A DNA stretch of 64,000 nucleotides. Source: SKPT01 sp040905445. GTDB taxonomy: Bacteria > Planctomycetota > Phycisphaerae > Phycisphaerales > Phycisphaeraceae. Positions 56,306-64,000 of this stretch are shown here, one piece after another. The stretch covers positions 1-64,000 of the forward strand of contig JBBDRN010000034.1 in the NCBI GenBank assembly GCA_040905445.1. The letters are read 5' to 3'. Each line of letters starts with the position of its first letter. Position 1 is the first letter of the stretch. The notes beneath the pieces were generated by a model. That model ran no database searches, was not told the origin of the DNA, and worked only from the letters and a program-made list of their open reading frames with translations. The position numbers and the translations under genes are program-made.

Positions 56306-56681
56306 GCGCGGCAGCCGGGAAGCCGGCGATAAGCCGGGCGCTGGAAGTGGCGTCCGGGAGCATCGGTGACGCCGAATGGATGGACCTTGCCGGCCCGCTG
56401 GGTGCCGCTATAATGATTGTGGTCGCTTTCCAATGCGGCGGGGGGGATTGTGCCGATAGGAGTAACAAGCGTCGCGCCTCGCCTACCGACGGCAGGGGTG
56501 TTGCGTTTTATTGCGAGCACCGGCAACCGGCGGGGGCGACGGGGAGGGAGGTTGGAGCGTGGCGGGGGCTTGGATGGGGGATGTGTGTCGGGGTGATTGT
56601 TTCAAGCCAGGTCCGACCCGTCGGCGTTGCCGATGGCGATGACGTTCGCCGCCCATCTGGCCTGGCGCAGCGTGGGGCTCA
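56306..56681 (+). other. Long leader/intergenic region before the DUF3553 gene
   Basis: Past the promoter at 56387-56414 there are about 265 bases before the DUF3553 start codon. Small open frames exist here but none has a ribosome site or recognisable product. It could be a long untranslated leader. Confidence 0.5.
56387..56414 (+). promoter_or_regulatory. Sigma-70-like promoter upstream of the DUF3553 gene
   Basis: -35 TTGCCG (56387-56392), 16-base spacer, -10 TATAAT (56409-56414). Confidence 0.6.
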
Positions 56682-57311
56682 ATGGCTCACCAACCGCAGG
56701 TGTATGGGCCTGGGGATCGCGTGGCGCACCCCAGCCGACCCGATTGGGGCCAGGGTGTCGTGCGCGAGGCGCATTCCATCACCCACGAGGGGGTGGTCGC
56801 GCAGCGGGTGGTGGTCACCTTCAGCAACCGGGGCCGGGTCGTGATCAACACGGCCGTCGCGCCGCTGGTGCGCAGCGAACAAGCAGAGAGGATGACTCAG
56901 ATGACGACAGGTACGGGGACAAGCCGGCGAGGCTGGCTCGATCAGCTCGAACAGGCCACACACAACGCGTCGCACGAGCTTTGGGAGTTGCCCGAGCCGC
57001 TGACCGATCCGTTCGCCAGCCCGCGAAGCCGGCTGGACGCGACGCTGGATTCGTATCGCCACTCGACGGAGGCGCGGAGCCTGATCGACTGGGCGGTGAT
57101 CCAGACGGGACTGGAGGATCCGCTGAGCAAGTACACGCGGCAGGACCTGGAGCAGGCGTTCGCCCGCTTCGCCCGGGACCGGGACCGGCACCTCGTCGGG
57201 CTCGTGCGGCAGCTCAAGCGGGCCGGGCAGCAGGCGCTTCTCAAGGAGGCGCAGCGCGCGGCGACGACCAACGCGGCTCGCAACGCGCTGAACAAGGCGA
57301 TGCGAGGCTGA
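56682..57311 (+). CDS. DUF3553-domain protein
   Basis: 209 residues. The N-terminus VYGPGDRVAHPSRPDWGQGV followed by QRVVVTFSNRGRVVINTA is a small SH3-like DUF3553 domain, as also found near UvrD/Rep-type proteins and similar to CarD-type RNA-polymerase-interacting folds. The rest is helical and basic (RFARDRDRHLVGLVRQLKRA) with no known domain. Function is unknown. The start is preceded by GTGGGGCTCA, a weak ribosome site. Confidence 0.72.
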   Translation: MAHQPQVYGPGDRVAHPSRPDWGQGVVREAHSITHEGVVAQRVVVTFSNRGRVVINTAVAPLVRSEQAERMTQMTTGTGTSRRGWLDQLEQATHNASHELWELPEPLTDPFASPRSRLDATLDSYRHSTEARSLIDWAVIQTGLEDPLSKYTRQDLEQAFARFARDRDRHLVGLVRQLKRAGQQALLKEAQRAATTNAARNALNKAMRG

Positions 57312-57351
57312 GCCGTCGCTTTCCGGGCGACGCGGCGTACCGGTGCGTCTC

Positions 57352-57357
57352 TATAAT
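57352..57357 (+). promoter_or_regulatory. -10 box 6 bases from the ligA start
   Basis: TATAAT-CGCCCC-ATG, a perfect -10 placing the transcription start at the ATG. Confidence 0.6.
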
Positions 57358-57363
57358 CGCCCC

Positions 57364-59477
57364 ATGAATCCTGCCAAGCGCATCGACGAACTGCGGGCGC
57401 AGATTCGTCGTCACGATTACCTTTACTACGTCGAGTCGCGGCCGCAGATCAGCGACCGCGACTACGACCGCCTGCTGCGCGAGCTCGGCGAGCTCGAGTC
57501 GAAGCATCCCGAACTCGCGACCGCCGACTCGCCCACGCAGCGCGTTGGCGGGCAGCCGATCGCGGGCTTCGCCACGGTCGAGCACACGCGGCCGATGCTG
57601 TCGATCGACAACACGTACGACCAGGCGGAGCTGCGCGCGTGGCACAACCGCGTGTTGAAGAATCTGGGCTCGGCGGACCGCGTCGAGAAGCCCGAGCCCG
57701 ACGCGGCCGGGCTGTTCGACGACGCCGACAAGTACACGCACGCGCAGGACCCGCTCGGGTTCGTGCTCGAGCCGAAGGTCGACGGCGTGGCGGTGAGTCT
57801 GCGCTACGAGCACGGTCGGCTGACGGTCGCCGCGACCCGGGGGGATGGGCAGCGCGGCGACGACATCACCCATGCCGTGCGCACCATCCGCGCCATCCCG
57901 CTGGATTTGCGGCACGGCGGGGGTGGCGGGGGGGGGGGAGCGCGCCGCCCGAGCTGCTGGAAGTGCGCGGCGAGATCTATATGACGCAGGCGGAGTTTCA
58001 GCGCCTCAACGAGAAGCGCGAGGCCGACGGGCTCGATCGCTTTGCCAATCCGCGCAACGCGACGGCCGGCACACTCAAGCAGCTCGACCCGCGCGCGATC
58101 GCTCAGCGCCGGCTGGCGTTCTACGCCCACGGGCGCGGGGCGATCGCGCCGGAGCAGGTCGATCGCCACAGCGATCTGCTCAAGGCGATGGCGCACTGGG
58201 GGCTGCCCGTCAACCCGCACACGACCTTTGCGACGCGCTTCGAGGATATCTGGCGGGCGATCGAGGATTTTGAAACCACGCGCCGCGAGCTGGGCTACCA
58301 GGTCGACGGTATTGTGGTCAAGGTCGATCGCTACGACCACCAGGAGTCGCTCGGCTACACGTCGCGCTCGCCGCGGTGGTGCATCGCGTTCAAGTACGAG
58401 GCGGAGCAGGCGACGACGCGCGTGCTTGGCGTGGACTGGCAGGTGGGCAAGACCGGGAAGCTGACGCCCGCGGCGACGATGGAGCCGGTGTTCCTCGCGG
58501 GCACGACGGTGCGGCATGCGTCGCTGCACAACGCCGACGAGGTGGAGCGCAAGGATGTGCGCGTGGGCGACGCGGTCGTGATCGAGAAGGCGGGCGACAT
58601 CATCCCGCAGGTCGTGCGCGTCGTGACGGAGAATCGGCCGCGCGGGGCGCGGCGGGTCAGGACGCCCACGCATTGCCCGAGCTGCGGTGAGCCGGTGCAG
58701 CGCATCGAGGGAGAGGTCGACCTCCGTTGCGCCAACCCGGACTGCCCGGCGCAGTTTCGCGAGAAGATGATCTGGTTCGCGGGGCGCGGGCAGATGGACA
58801 TCGACGGCCTGGGCGAGAAGGTGGTGGACCAGCTCATCGAGGCGGGGCTGCTCGCGTCGTTTCACGATCTCTACTCGCTGCGCGATCGGCGCGATGAGCT
58901 GCTCGCGCTGGAGCGGATGGGCGAGAAGAAGGCGGACAACCTGATCGCGGCGATCGAGGCGAGCAAGCAGCGCGGGCTGGCGCGCGTGCTGGCGGGGCTG
59001 AGCATCCGGCATATCGGCGCGCGGGCGTCGCAGGTGATCGCCCAGCACTTTGGCGACATCGACGCGTTGCTGGCCGCGGACGAGCAGGCGATCGCCGACA
59101 TTCACGAGATCGGGCCGATCTCCGCGGCGTCGCTGCACCAGTTTCTGACGAGCGACGCGGGGCGGCACGTCATCGACGAGCTGCGCGAGTCGGGTGTCCG
59201 GCTCACCGAGCCGCGCTGCGCCGGCGCGCCCGACGTGGCGTCGCCCGTGGCGGGCAGGTCGATCGTGCTCACGGGGACGCTGGAGGGCTACACGCGCGAC
59301 GAGTTGACCCGCCGGCTCGAAACGCTCGGCGCGAAGGTGACGTCGAGCGTGTCGACGAAGACGGATGTGGTGATTGCCGGTGAAAACGCGGGGAGCAAGC
59401 TCGCCAAGGCTCGCGAACTGGGGGTCGAAGTGTGGAATGAGGCGCGGCTGGGCGAGGTGCTCGGAGAGGGGGGGTAG
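57364..59477 (+). CDS. ligA: NAD-dependent DNA ligase, frameshifted in poly-G
   Basis: Essential ligase sealing nicks in replication and repair. The N-terminal frame starts at ATG 57364 and contains the adenylation lysine K138 in LEPKVDGVAVSL. It runs into a run of 11 G at 57928-57938, after which the continuation is in another frame: APPELLEVRGEIYMTQAEFQ, then YQVDGIVVKVDRYDHQESLG, the zinc finger CPSCGEPV...CANPDCPAQ, helix-hairpin-helix repeats (LERMGEKKADNLIAAIE) and the BRCT domain (GRSIVLTGTLEGYTRDELTR) to TAG 59477. One extra G (12) or two fewer (9) gives one intact protein of about 704 residues. Because the gene is essential, a sequencing error is the likeliest cause. Confidence 0.92.
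57928..57938. repeat. 11-base G homopolymer within ligA
   Basis: A run of 11 G, itself within a GGTGGCGGG minisatellite, breaks the ligA frame. Confidence 0.9.
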
Positions 59478-59519
59478 CGAGAACACGGGTGGGCGAGCCA
59501 ACCGTGGCACGCGGACGGG

Positions 59520-61937
59520 CTACGACGGTTTGGCGGTGGACGAAGGATCCGTCGCCGGGGCCTTTCGCCCGGGTTCGGCGCTGTCGGACGGCTCGGTGCG
59601 GCCGTCGTGTCGGGTCGTCGCGGCCGGGGTGTCGGCGCGATCGACGTCGAAGGCGTATTCGTAGAGGCTCAGCAGCGAGAGCAGCCAGGCGAGCGTGGCC
59701 TCGGCGGACTGGTTCTCGTGCAGGCCGTGCGGCTGGAGGGAGTCGTGGCACCCGCCGGTCGTGTGGTCGTAGAGGGACAGGTGCAGATCGTTGTCGCCGA
59801 GGAACCAGTTGAGACATCGCTGGGCGCGTTGCTGCCACTTGGTATCGCCGGTGACGCGGTAGGCTTCGAGGGAGGCATCGAGCGAGGCGTAGGCTTCGAT
59901 GGGGCGCTGGTCGAAGCGGGCGCGTTCGCCGCCGCGTGCCAGGCCGCCGTGTGACCCGACGGGTGAGAACTGTCCGCTGGCGCCGCTTTCGATGTCGTAG
60001 AGCCATTCGAGGCTGTGCAGGGCCATCTGGATCATCTCGTCGTTGAACATCCATCGGCCTGACAGCAGCAGGGCGTGGGGCAGGCGCGCCGAGCCGTAGG
60101 TGATGCGGTCGAGCGGCCAGGCCCAGTCGTCGCCGGTGTTTTCCTGAAAGAGCTCGAAAAGTCGGCTGGCGAGGTCCTCGCGAACGCGTCGGGCGTGGCT
60201 GTCGCCGCTGAAGCGTCGCAGGTAGGCGTGGATGCCGATGAGGCTGTAGGCCCAGGCGTGGGGGTACTTCATCTGCTCGCAGGCGGGCAGGGCGCGCTGG
60301 AAGAGATTCGTCGCCAGCGCCATATGGCCGCGCACCTGGCAGCGTGCGACGGCCTCGCCGAGCGCCCACATCGCCCGGCCGTGCGCGTCCTCGGATCGGG
60401 CCTCGCTGCGCCAGCGCCGGTCGAAGCCGAGGGTGTTGCGAAACCACCCGGCCGTATCGTCGAGGGCATGGTCGAGGAAGCTGAGCTGCCGCGCGATCAG
60501 GCCGTCGAGGCTCACCGTCTCGGCATCGTCGAGATGGTCCTGCGCCAGCAGCGCGGCGACGAGCGCGCGGGCGTTGTCGTCGGTGCTGTAGCCGGCGGCG
60601 CGATCCGGCACGGTCGACTTGGCCCGGCGCAGGATCCCCACGTCGTCGCAGAGCGTCAGCAGGTGATCGAGCTTGATCTCGTTGAGCTCGGCCTCGGCGC
60701 TGCGCAGCGCCCGGTTCTGGAATACCGGCCGCGGGTGCTGGCTGCGCTCCTCGCGCACCGCGTCGAACAGCGCGAGGTACTGCTCCGCGACCTGCGACCA
60801 GCCCATCTTCCGCGTGTACTGGTAGGCGCGCTTGCGGATCGCGTGGCGCTCCGTCTCCTCGGTGAACAGCCGACTGACGGCGTCGGCGAGCGCGGCGTTG
60901 TCCTTGAAGGGCACGACGATGCCGCGGCCGTCGGCGAGCATCTCCTGGGCATACCAGTAGGGCGTTGAGACGATCGCCTTGCCGGTGCCCAGCGCGTAGG
61001 CGAGCGTGCCGGAGGTGATCTGCGCCTCGTTGTGGTAGGGGGTGACGTAGACGTCGGTGGCGCCGAGGAACTCGAGCAGCTCGCGGGTCTCGACGAACTT
61101 GTTGACGAACTCGACGTGGTCTTCGACGCCCAGCTCGCGGGCGCGGCGCTTGAGCCCGAGGCGGTAGTCCTCGCCGCTGGCGGCCATCACGCCGGGGTGG
61201 GTGGCGCCGAGGACGATGTAGATGAGCTCGGGGTGCTGCGCGACGATGCGGGGCAGGGCCTCGATCATGTTCTCGATGCCCTTGTTGGGGCTGAGCAGGC
61301 CGAAGGTGAGCACGACCTTGCGCCCCTCGACGTCGAACTGGTCCTTGAAGAAGTTGGGATCGACGAAGGGCACCTCGGGGATGCCGTGTGGGATCAGCGC
61401 GATCTTTTCGCGCGGCACGTGGTAGATTTCGGTGAGGAACTCGTAAGCGCGTTCGGCCATGACGACGAGGCGGTCGGACGTGTCGGCGAGCTGGCCGAGC
61501 ACCTCGCGCTGGTGCGGGTCGGGGTCCTTGAGCACGGTGTGCAGCGTCGTGACGATCGGCACGCGCAGGCGGCGCAGCAGCTCGATGATGTACTGCCCGG
61601 CCTTGCCGCCGAACAGCCCGTACTCGTGCTGCAGGCAGCAGACGTCGACATGCGACATGTTGAGGAAGTCGGCGGCGAGGCGGTACTCGGCCAGGCGGTT
61701 CTGGTTGATCTCGAACCAGACGCGCGGTGGATAGCGGTAGCCCTCCGGCCGGTCGTTCATCGCCACCGCCCAGGTGCTGACATCCGTGGCGGCGCCCGCC
61801 AGGGCCTCGGCAAGGTCGGCGGTGAACGTCCCGATGCCGCAGCGCCGGGGCACATAGCTGCCGATCATCGCGATCGATTGAAGCCCAGCGCGTCGGTGCG
61901 TTGAGGTGGAACCTGAAGCATTCGCCATATCCATCAT
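59520..61937 (-). CDS. GT4 glycosyltransferase fused to an alpha/alpha-barrel domain
   Basis: 805 residues. The N-terminal ~400 form a GT-B glycosyltransferase: MIGSYVPRRCGIGTFTADLA, CLQHEYGLFGGKAGQYIIEL, LTFGLLSPNKGIENMIEALP and the donor-site YHNEAQITSGTLAYALGTGK. From about residue 440 a helical region with (alpha/alpha)-barrel features follows: GYSTDDNARALVAALLAQ, DAHGRAMWALGEAVARCQ, YPHAWAYSLIGIHAYLRRF and ENQSAEATLAWLLSLLSLYE. This fusion is known in uncharacterised bacterial glycosyltransferases. A disordered acidic/Pro tail of about 35 residues ends the protein. It lies beside the rhamnose genes but on the other strand. Confidence 0.87.
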   Translation of the reverse strand: MMDMANASGSTSTHRRAGLQSIAMIGSYVPRRCGIGTFTADLAEALAGAATDVSTWAVAMNDRPEGYRYPPRVWFEINQNRLAEYRLAADFLNMSHVDVCCLQHEYGLFGGKAGQYIIELLRRLRVPIVTTLHTVLKDPDPHQREVLGQLADTSDRLVVMAERAYEFLTEIYHVPREKIALIPHGIPEVPFVDPNFFKDQFDVEGRKVVLTFGLLSPNKGIENMIEALPRIVAQHPELIYIVLGATHPGVMAASGEDYRLGLKRRARELGVEDHVEFVNKFVETRELLEFLGATDVYVTPYHNEAQITSGTLAYALGTGKAIVSTPYWYAQEMLADGRGIVVPFKDNAALADAVSRLFTEETERHAIRKRAYQYTRKMGWSQVAEQYLALFDAVREERSQHPRPVFQNRALRSAEAELNEIKLDHLLTLCDDVGILRRAKSTVPDRAAGYSTDDNARALVAALLAQDHLDDAETVSLDGLIARQLSFLDHALDDTAGWFRNTLGFDRRWRSEARSEDAHGRAMWALGEAVARCQVRGHMALATNLFQRALPACEQMKYPHAWAYSLIGIHAYLRRFSGDSHARRVREDLASRLFELFQENTGDDWAWPLDRITYGSARLPHALLLSGRWMFNDEMIQMALHSLEWLYDIESGASGQFSPVGSHGGLARGGERARFDQRPIEAYASLDASLEAYRVTGDTKWQQRAQRCLNWFLGDNDLHLSLYDHTTGGCHDSLQPHGLHENQSAEATLAWLLSLLSLYEYAFDVDRADTPAATTRHDGRTEPSDSAEPGRKAPATDPSSTAKPS

Positions 61938-62241
61938 GGGCTGATTTCGCTCAGACGTTGCGTCATGCAGGGGACTTTCCTATCGCGACATGGAGCCAAC
62001 CCCTGCCGCGCGGGTCCCACCGTTGAAACATGATAGATGCATCGGCGCGAACGATCAAAAGATTCGCCTTCGATCCTCGCTGCGCAGGCGCTGGCGTGGC
62101 CCGGACGCCCATAATCGGCCTCCGACGGACAACCCGGCCGACTGCCGCAATTTCCGCGGCGCGCGGGTCGGTCACGTCGGGGCAGCCGCCTAGAATCGCC
62201 GCGCAGGGCCGGCTCACACCACGCAACGCGAGGGAGCCACG
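61938..62241. other. Divergent intergenic region GT4 / rmlA
   Basis: It holds the minus-strand promoter at 62030-62058 and a plus-strand TAGAAT box at 62191-62196 about 45 bases before rmlA. No gene is seen. Confidence 0.6.
62030..62058 (-). promoter_or_regulatory. Sigma-70-like promoter of the GT4 fusion gene
   Basis: On the minus strand, -35 TTGATC (62053-62058), 17-base spacer, -10 TATCAT (62030-62035). Confidence 0.6.
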
Positions 62242-63009
62242 ATGAAAGGCGTCATACTCGCCGGGGGCCTGGGCACCCGGCTGCACCCGCTGACGCGGGT
62301 CACGAACAAGCACCTGCTGCCCGTCTACGATCGGCCGATGATTCACTACCCCATCCAATGCCTGCTCAACGCAGGCATTACCGAAATCCTCCTCGTCACC
62401 GGCGGCGAGCACGCCGGCGACTTCCTCAAGCTGCTCAAGAACGGCAAGGACCTCGGCGTCCGGCACCTCGAGTACGCCTACCAGGAGGGCGAAGGCGGCA
62501 TCGCCCACGCGCTCGCCCTGGCCGAGGAGTTCGCCGACGATGAGAAAATCTGCGTCGTGCTCGGCGACAACGTCATCGAGGGCAACATCCGCAAGCCCGC
62601 GGGCGAGTTCTTCACCCAGCCCGGCGGCGCCAAACTGCTGCTCAAGGCCGTCGACACCCCGCAGCGCTTCGGCGTGGCGCGGCTGGAGGACGGCCGCATC
62701 GTCGAGATCATCGAGAAGCCGCAGAACCCGCCCACCAACCTCGCGGTCACGGGCATCTACTTCTTCGATTCCGACGTCTTCGACATCTGCCGGACGCTCG
62801 AGCCGTCGGCGCGGGGCGAACTGGAGATCACGGACGTGAACAACGCGTACCTGGCGCGGGGCGACCTGACGCACGATGTGCTGGACGGGTGGTGGACCGA
62901 CGCCGGCACGTTCGAGAGTCTCTACCGCGCCAGCCGGCTCGTGCGCGACGGCGGGGCGAACAAGCTGGACGTGCATACGCCGCAGCCGCAGCAGCTCGCC
63001 GAAGCATGA
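62242..63009 (+). CDS. rmlA: Glucose-1-phosphate thymidylyltransferase
   Basis: First step of dTDP-L-rhamnose synthesis, making dTDP-glucose. 255 residues, the short form lacking the C-terminal extension of the ~290-residue enterobacterial RmlA. The nucleotide loop is GVILAGGLGTRLHPLTRVTN, the metal site VLGDNVIEGNI, and the sugar site EIIEKPQNPPTNLAVTGIYF. GELEITDVNNAYL and DGWWTDAGTFESLYRAS complete the family pattern. GAGGGAG precedes ATG, and TAGAAT lies at 62191-62196. Confidence 0.92.
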   Translation: MKGVILAGGLGTRLHPLTRVTNKHLLPVYDRPMIHYPIQCLLNAGITEILLVTGGEHAGDFLKLLKNGKDLGVRHLEYAYQEGEGGIAHALALAEEFADDEKICVVLGDNVIEGNIRKPAGEFFTQPGGAKLLLKAVDTPQRFGVARLEDGRIVEIIEKPQNPPTNLAVTGIYFFDSDVFDICRTLEPSARGELEITDVNNAYLARGDLTHDVLDGWWTDAGTFESLYRASRLVRDGGANKLDVHTPQPQQLAEA

Positions 63010-63042
63010 TTCCCCGTTCGCCGTCACCGACATCCGCGCGGG

Positions 63043-63128
63043 GTGCCACTGACAAGGCCGTCCGCCGCCTTGTCAGTGCTCAGGCGCTCCCGCACGGACA
63101 AGCTCCGCAGACTCCGCGTGTCAGTGCC
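63043..63128. repeat. GGTGCCACTGAC repeat element, copy 2
   Basis: CACTGACAAGGC (63047-63058) and GCCTTGTCAGTG (63067-63078) make a perfect 12-bp stem with an 8-base loop. A second GTCAGTGCC at 63120-63128 closes an outer inverted pair. It fills the gap between rmlA and the RmlC-like gene. Confidence 0.8.
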
Positions 63129-63148
63129 GGCCAGCCTCGGACCATCCC

Positions 63149-63661
63149 ATGCCCATGACCACGCAGCCCACCATCGTGCCGATCCCGCTCGCCGACGTAC
63201 CGGTGGCGTATGCCTACGACCAGGCCGTCGCCGCGTGTGAGCCCCGGTTCGTTCCGGCGCCCGTGCACGTCGATGATCGTGGCTGGTCCATCATGAACCA
63301 GTTGTGCGACGTGCTGGACCCGGCGGGGCAGGTCAACTATGCCGTGATGTATCCGGGGGTCATTAAGGCGTGGCACCGTCACCGCCAGCAGACGGACTTC
63401 TGGCTGTGCGTGGCCGGGCATCTGAAGGTCGGCGTGCATCGCGAACAGGACAACACGGCCTGGCAGGTCGTTGTCGGCGAGCACCGGCCCGGGACCGTCG
63501 TCATCCCGCCTACCCTCTGGCATGGCGCCGCTACCGTCGGCCCGACCTCGGCGGGGTTGCTCTACTACGTCACCCGGCAGTACAACGTTGACGAGCCCGA
63601 CGAGCAGCGCCGCGCCCACGACGCCCTGCCCGCGTTCGCCTGGCACGTCGAGCACCGATGA
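63149..63661 (+). CDS. RmlC-like cupin, probable dTDP-sugar 3,5-epimerase
   Basis: 170 residues. VHVDDRGWSIMNQLCDVLDP and VIKAWHRHRQQTDFWLCVAG follow the RmlC cupin pattern (the His in the KAWHRH strand corresponds to the family's RGLH catalytic His). RPGTVVIPPTLWHGAATVGP is the second cupin strand pair. It sits between rmlA and rmlD, so a dTDP-4-dehydrorhamnose 3,5-epimerase role is likely, though the sequence is divergent from classical RmlC. ATG 63149 or 63155 could start; neither has a strong ribosome site because the palindromic repeat ends just upstream. Confidence 0.78.
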   Translation: MPMTTQPTIVPIPLADVPVAYAYDQAVAACEPRFVPAPVHVDDRGWSIMNQLCDVLDPAGQVNYAVMYPGVIKAWHRHRQQTDFWLCVAGHLKVGVHREQDNTAWQVVVGEHRPGTVVIPPTLWHGAATVGPTSAGLLYYVTRQYNVDEPDEQRRAHDALPAFAWHVEHR

Positions 63662-63664
63662 GCC

Positions 63665-64000
63665 ATGCCCGACTCACCCTTTAACAATCAGCGCATCGTC
63701 CTCGTCGGCGGCACGGGCATGCTCGGCCGGGCGTGGCGCGAACTGCTCAGCCACCACGGCATCGGCTACGACGCCCCCCCGCGCGGCGAACTCGACCTGA
63801 CCGCGCCGCGCTCGATCCACGAGGCGATCACGCCCGGGACGGCGGCCGTGATCAACTGCGGCGCGTTCACCGATGTCGACGGCTGCGAAGCACGCCCGAC
63901 CGAGGCGATCCTTGCCAACGCCGTCGGCCCGGGCAACCTCGCCCAGCGCTGCGCGGCGATTGGCGGGCTGCTCGTGCACTATTCCACCGATTACGTGTTC
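63665..64000 (+). CDS. rmlD: dTDP-4-dehydrorhamnose reductase, 3' end outside window
   Basis: Final step of dTDP-L-rhamnose synthesis, NAD(P)H-dependent. The visible 112 residues contain the nucleotide loop RIVLVGGTGMLGRAWREL, the LDLTAPRSIHEAI segment, VINCGAFTDVDGCEARPTEA and the characteristic YSTDYVF at the window edge. It starts 3 bases after the RmlC-like stop, so the two are co-translated. rmlB is not in the window. Confidence 0.92.
   Translation, partial: MPDSPFNNQRIVLVGGTGMLGRAWRELLSHHGIGYDAPPRGELDLTAPRSIHEAITPGTAAVINCGAFTDVDGCEARPTEAILANAVGPGNLAQRCAAIGGLLVHYSTDYVF

Noticed and set aside
56347..56844. Open frame upstream of and overlapping the DUF3553 gene
   Set aside because: No ribosome site, no recognisable domain, and it overlaps a clear gene in another frame.

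Overview
The window is a high-GC bacterial chromosome segment. Several features point to a planctomycete of the Phycisphaerae type: three secreted proteins end in PEP-CTERM-like tails, one secreted glycosidase carries dockerin-like EF-hand repeats, lysine synthesis uses the DapL route, AICAR transformylase is a stand-alone protein, and many families of short palindromic repeats lie between genes. This placement is an inference; no rRNA or other phylogenetic marker was compared. I saw no rRNA, tRNA, CRISPR array, integrase or transposase.

Layout. 1-4350: alaS (5' end outside the window), a frameshifted S23-like four-helix-bundle gene flanked by inverted heptad repeats, and dapL. 4383-13513: a large AsmA/TamB-like envelope protein, a FAD oxidoreductase, a HEAT-repeat protein, a small membrane protein and a CYTH protein. 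13514-14078: a nested palindromic element and a strong terminator. 14079-20009 (minus): a two-partner-secretion operon (TpsB then TpsA) behind a good sigma-70-like promoter; tpsA is frameshifted in a 16-base homopolymer. 20146-28145: a small lipoprotein, a P-domain PEP-CTERM protein, an M42 peptidase divergent from a lone ABC ATPase, gltX coupled to an EVE-domain gene, a PfkB kinase and a membrane protein. 28394-40159: cysK, two alpha/beta hydrolases, tpx, an aldo/keto reductase, a short pheT, a lipoprotein, a ParA ATPase, AICAR transformylase, a HAD phosphatase and dut. 40400-47349: a STAS protein, a peptide-binding lipoprotein with a membrane protein, then a DUF115/MptE-like protein beside a protein that looks like a radical-SAM/SPASM enzyme without its radical-SAM cysteines. 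47582-54853: mostly carbohydrate genes (QDDGSW-repeat protein, GH16, GT2, BNR, GH88). 54925-64000: hisI, a PEP-CTERM protein, a DUF3553 protein, ligA (frameshifted in poly-G), a GT4 plus helical-domain fusion, and the start of a dTDP-rhamnose cluster (rmlA, RmlC-like, rmlD running off the end).

Themes. Housekeeping genes (translation, purine, histidine, lysine and cysteine synthesis, DNA ligation) are interleaved with envelope and secretion functions. TpsBA, the PEP-CTERM proteins, the GT/GH genes, the DUF115 pair and the rhamnose cluster all concern surface polysaccharide or secreted protein. Many promoters appear as a TAnnAT box followed by a GC-rich discriminator; in six genes the start codon lies only 6-7 bases beyond the box, which suggests leaderless transcripts. 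All three frameshifts are repaired by one added base, so sequence error is a serious alternative to biology.
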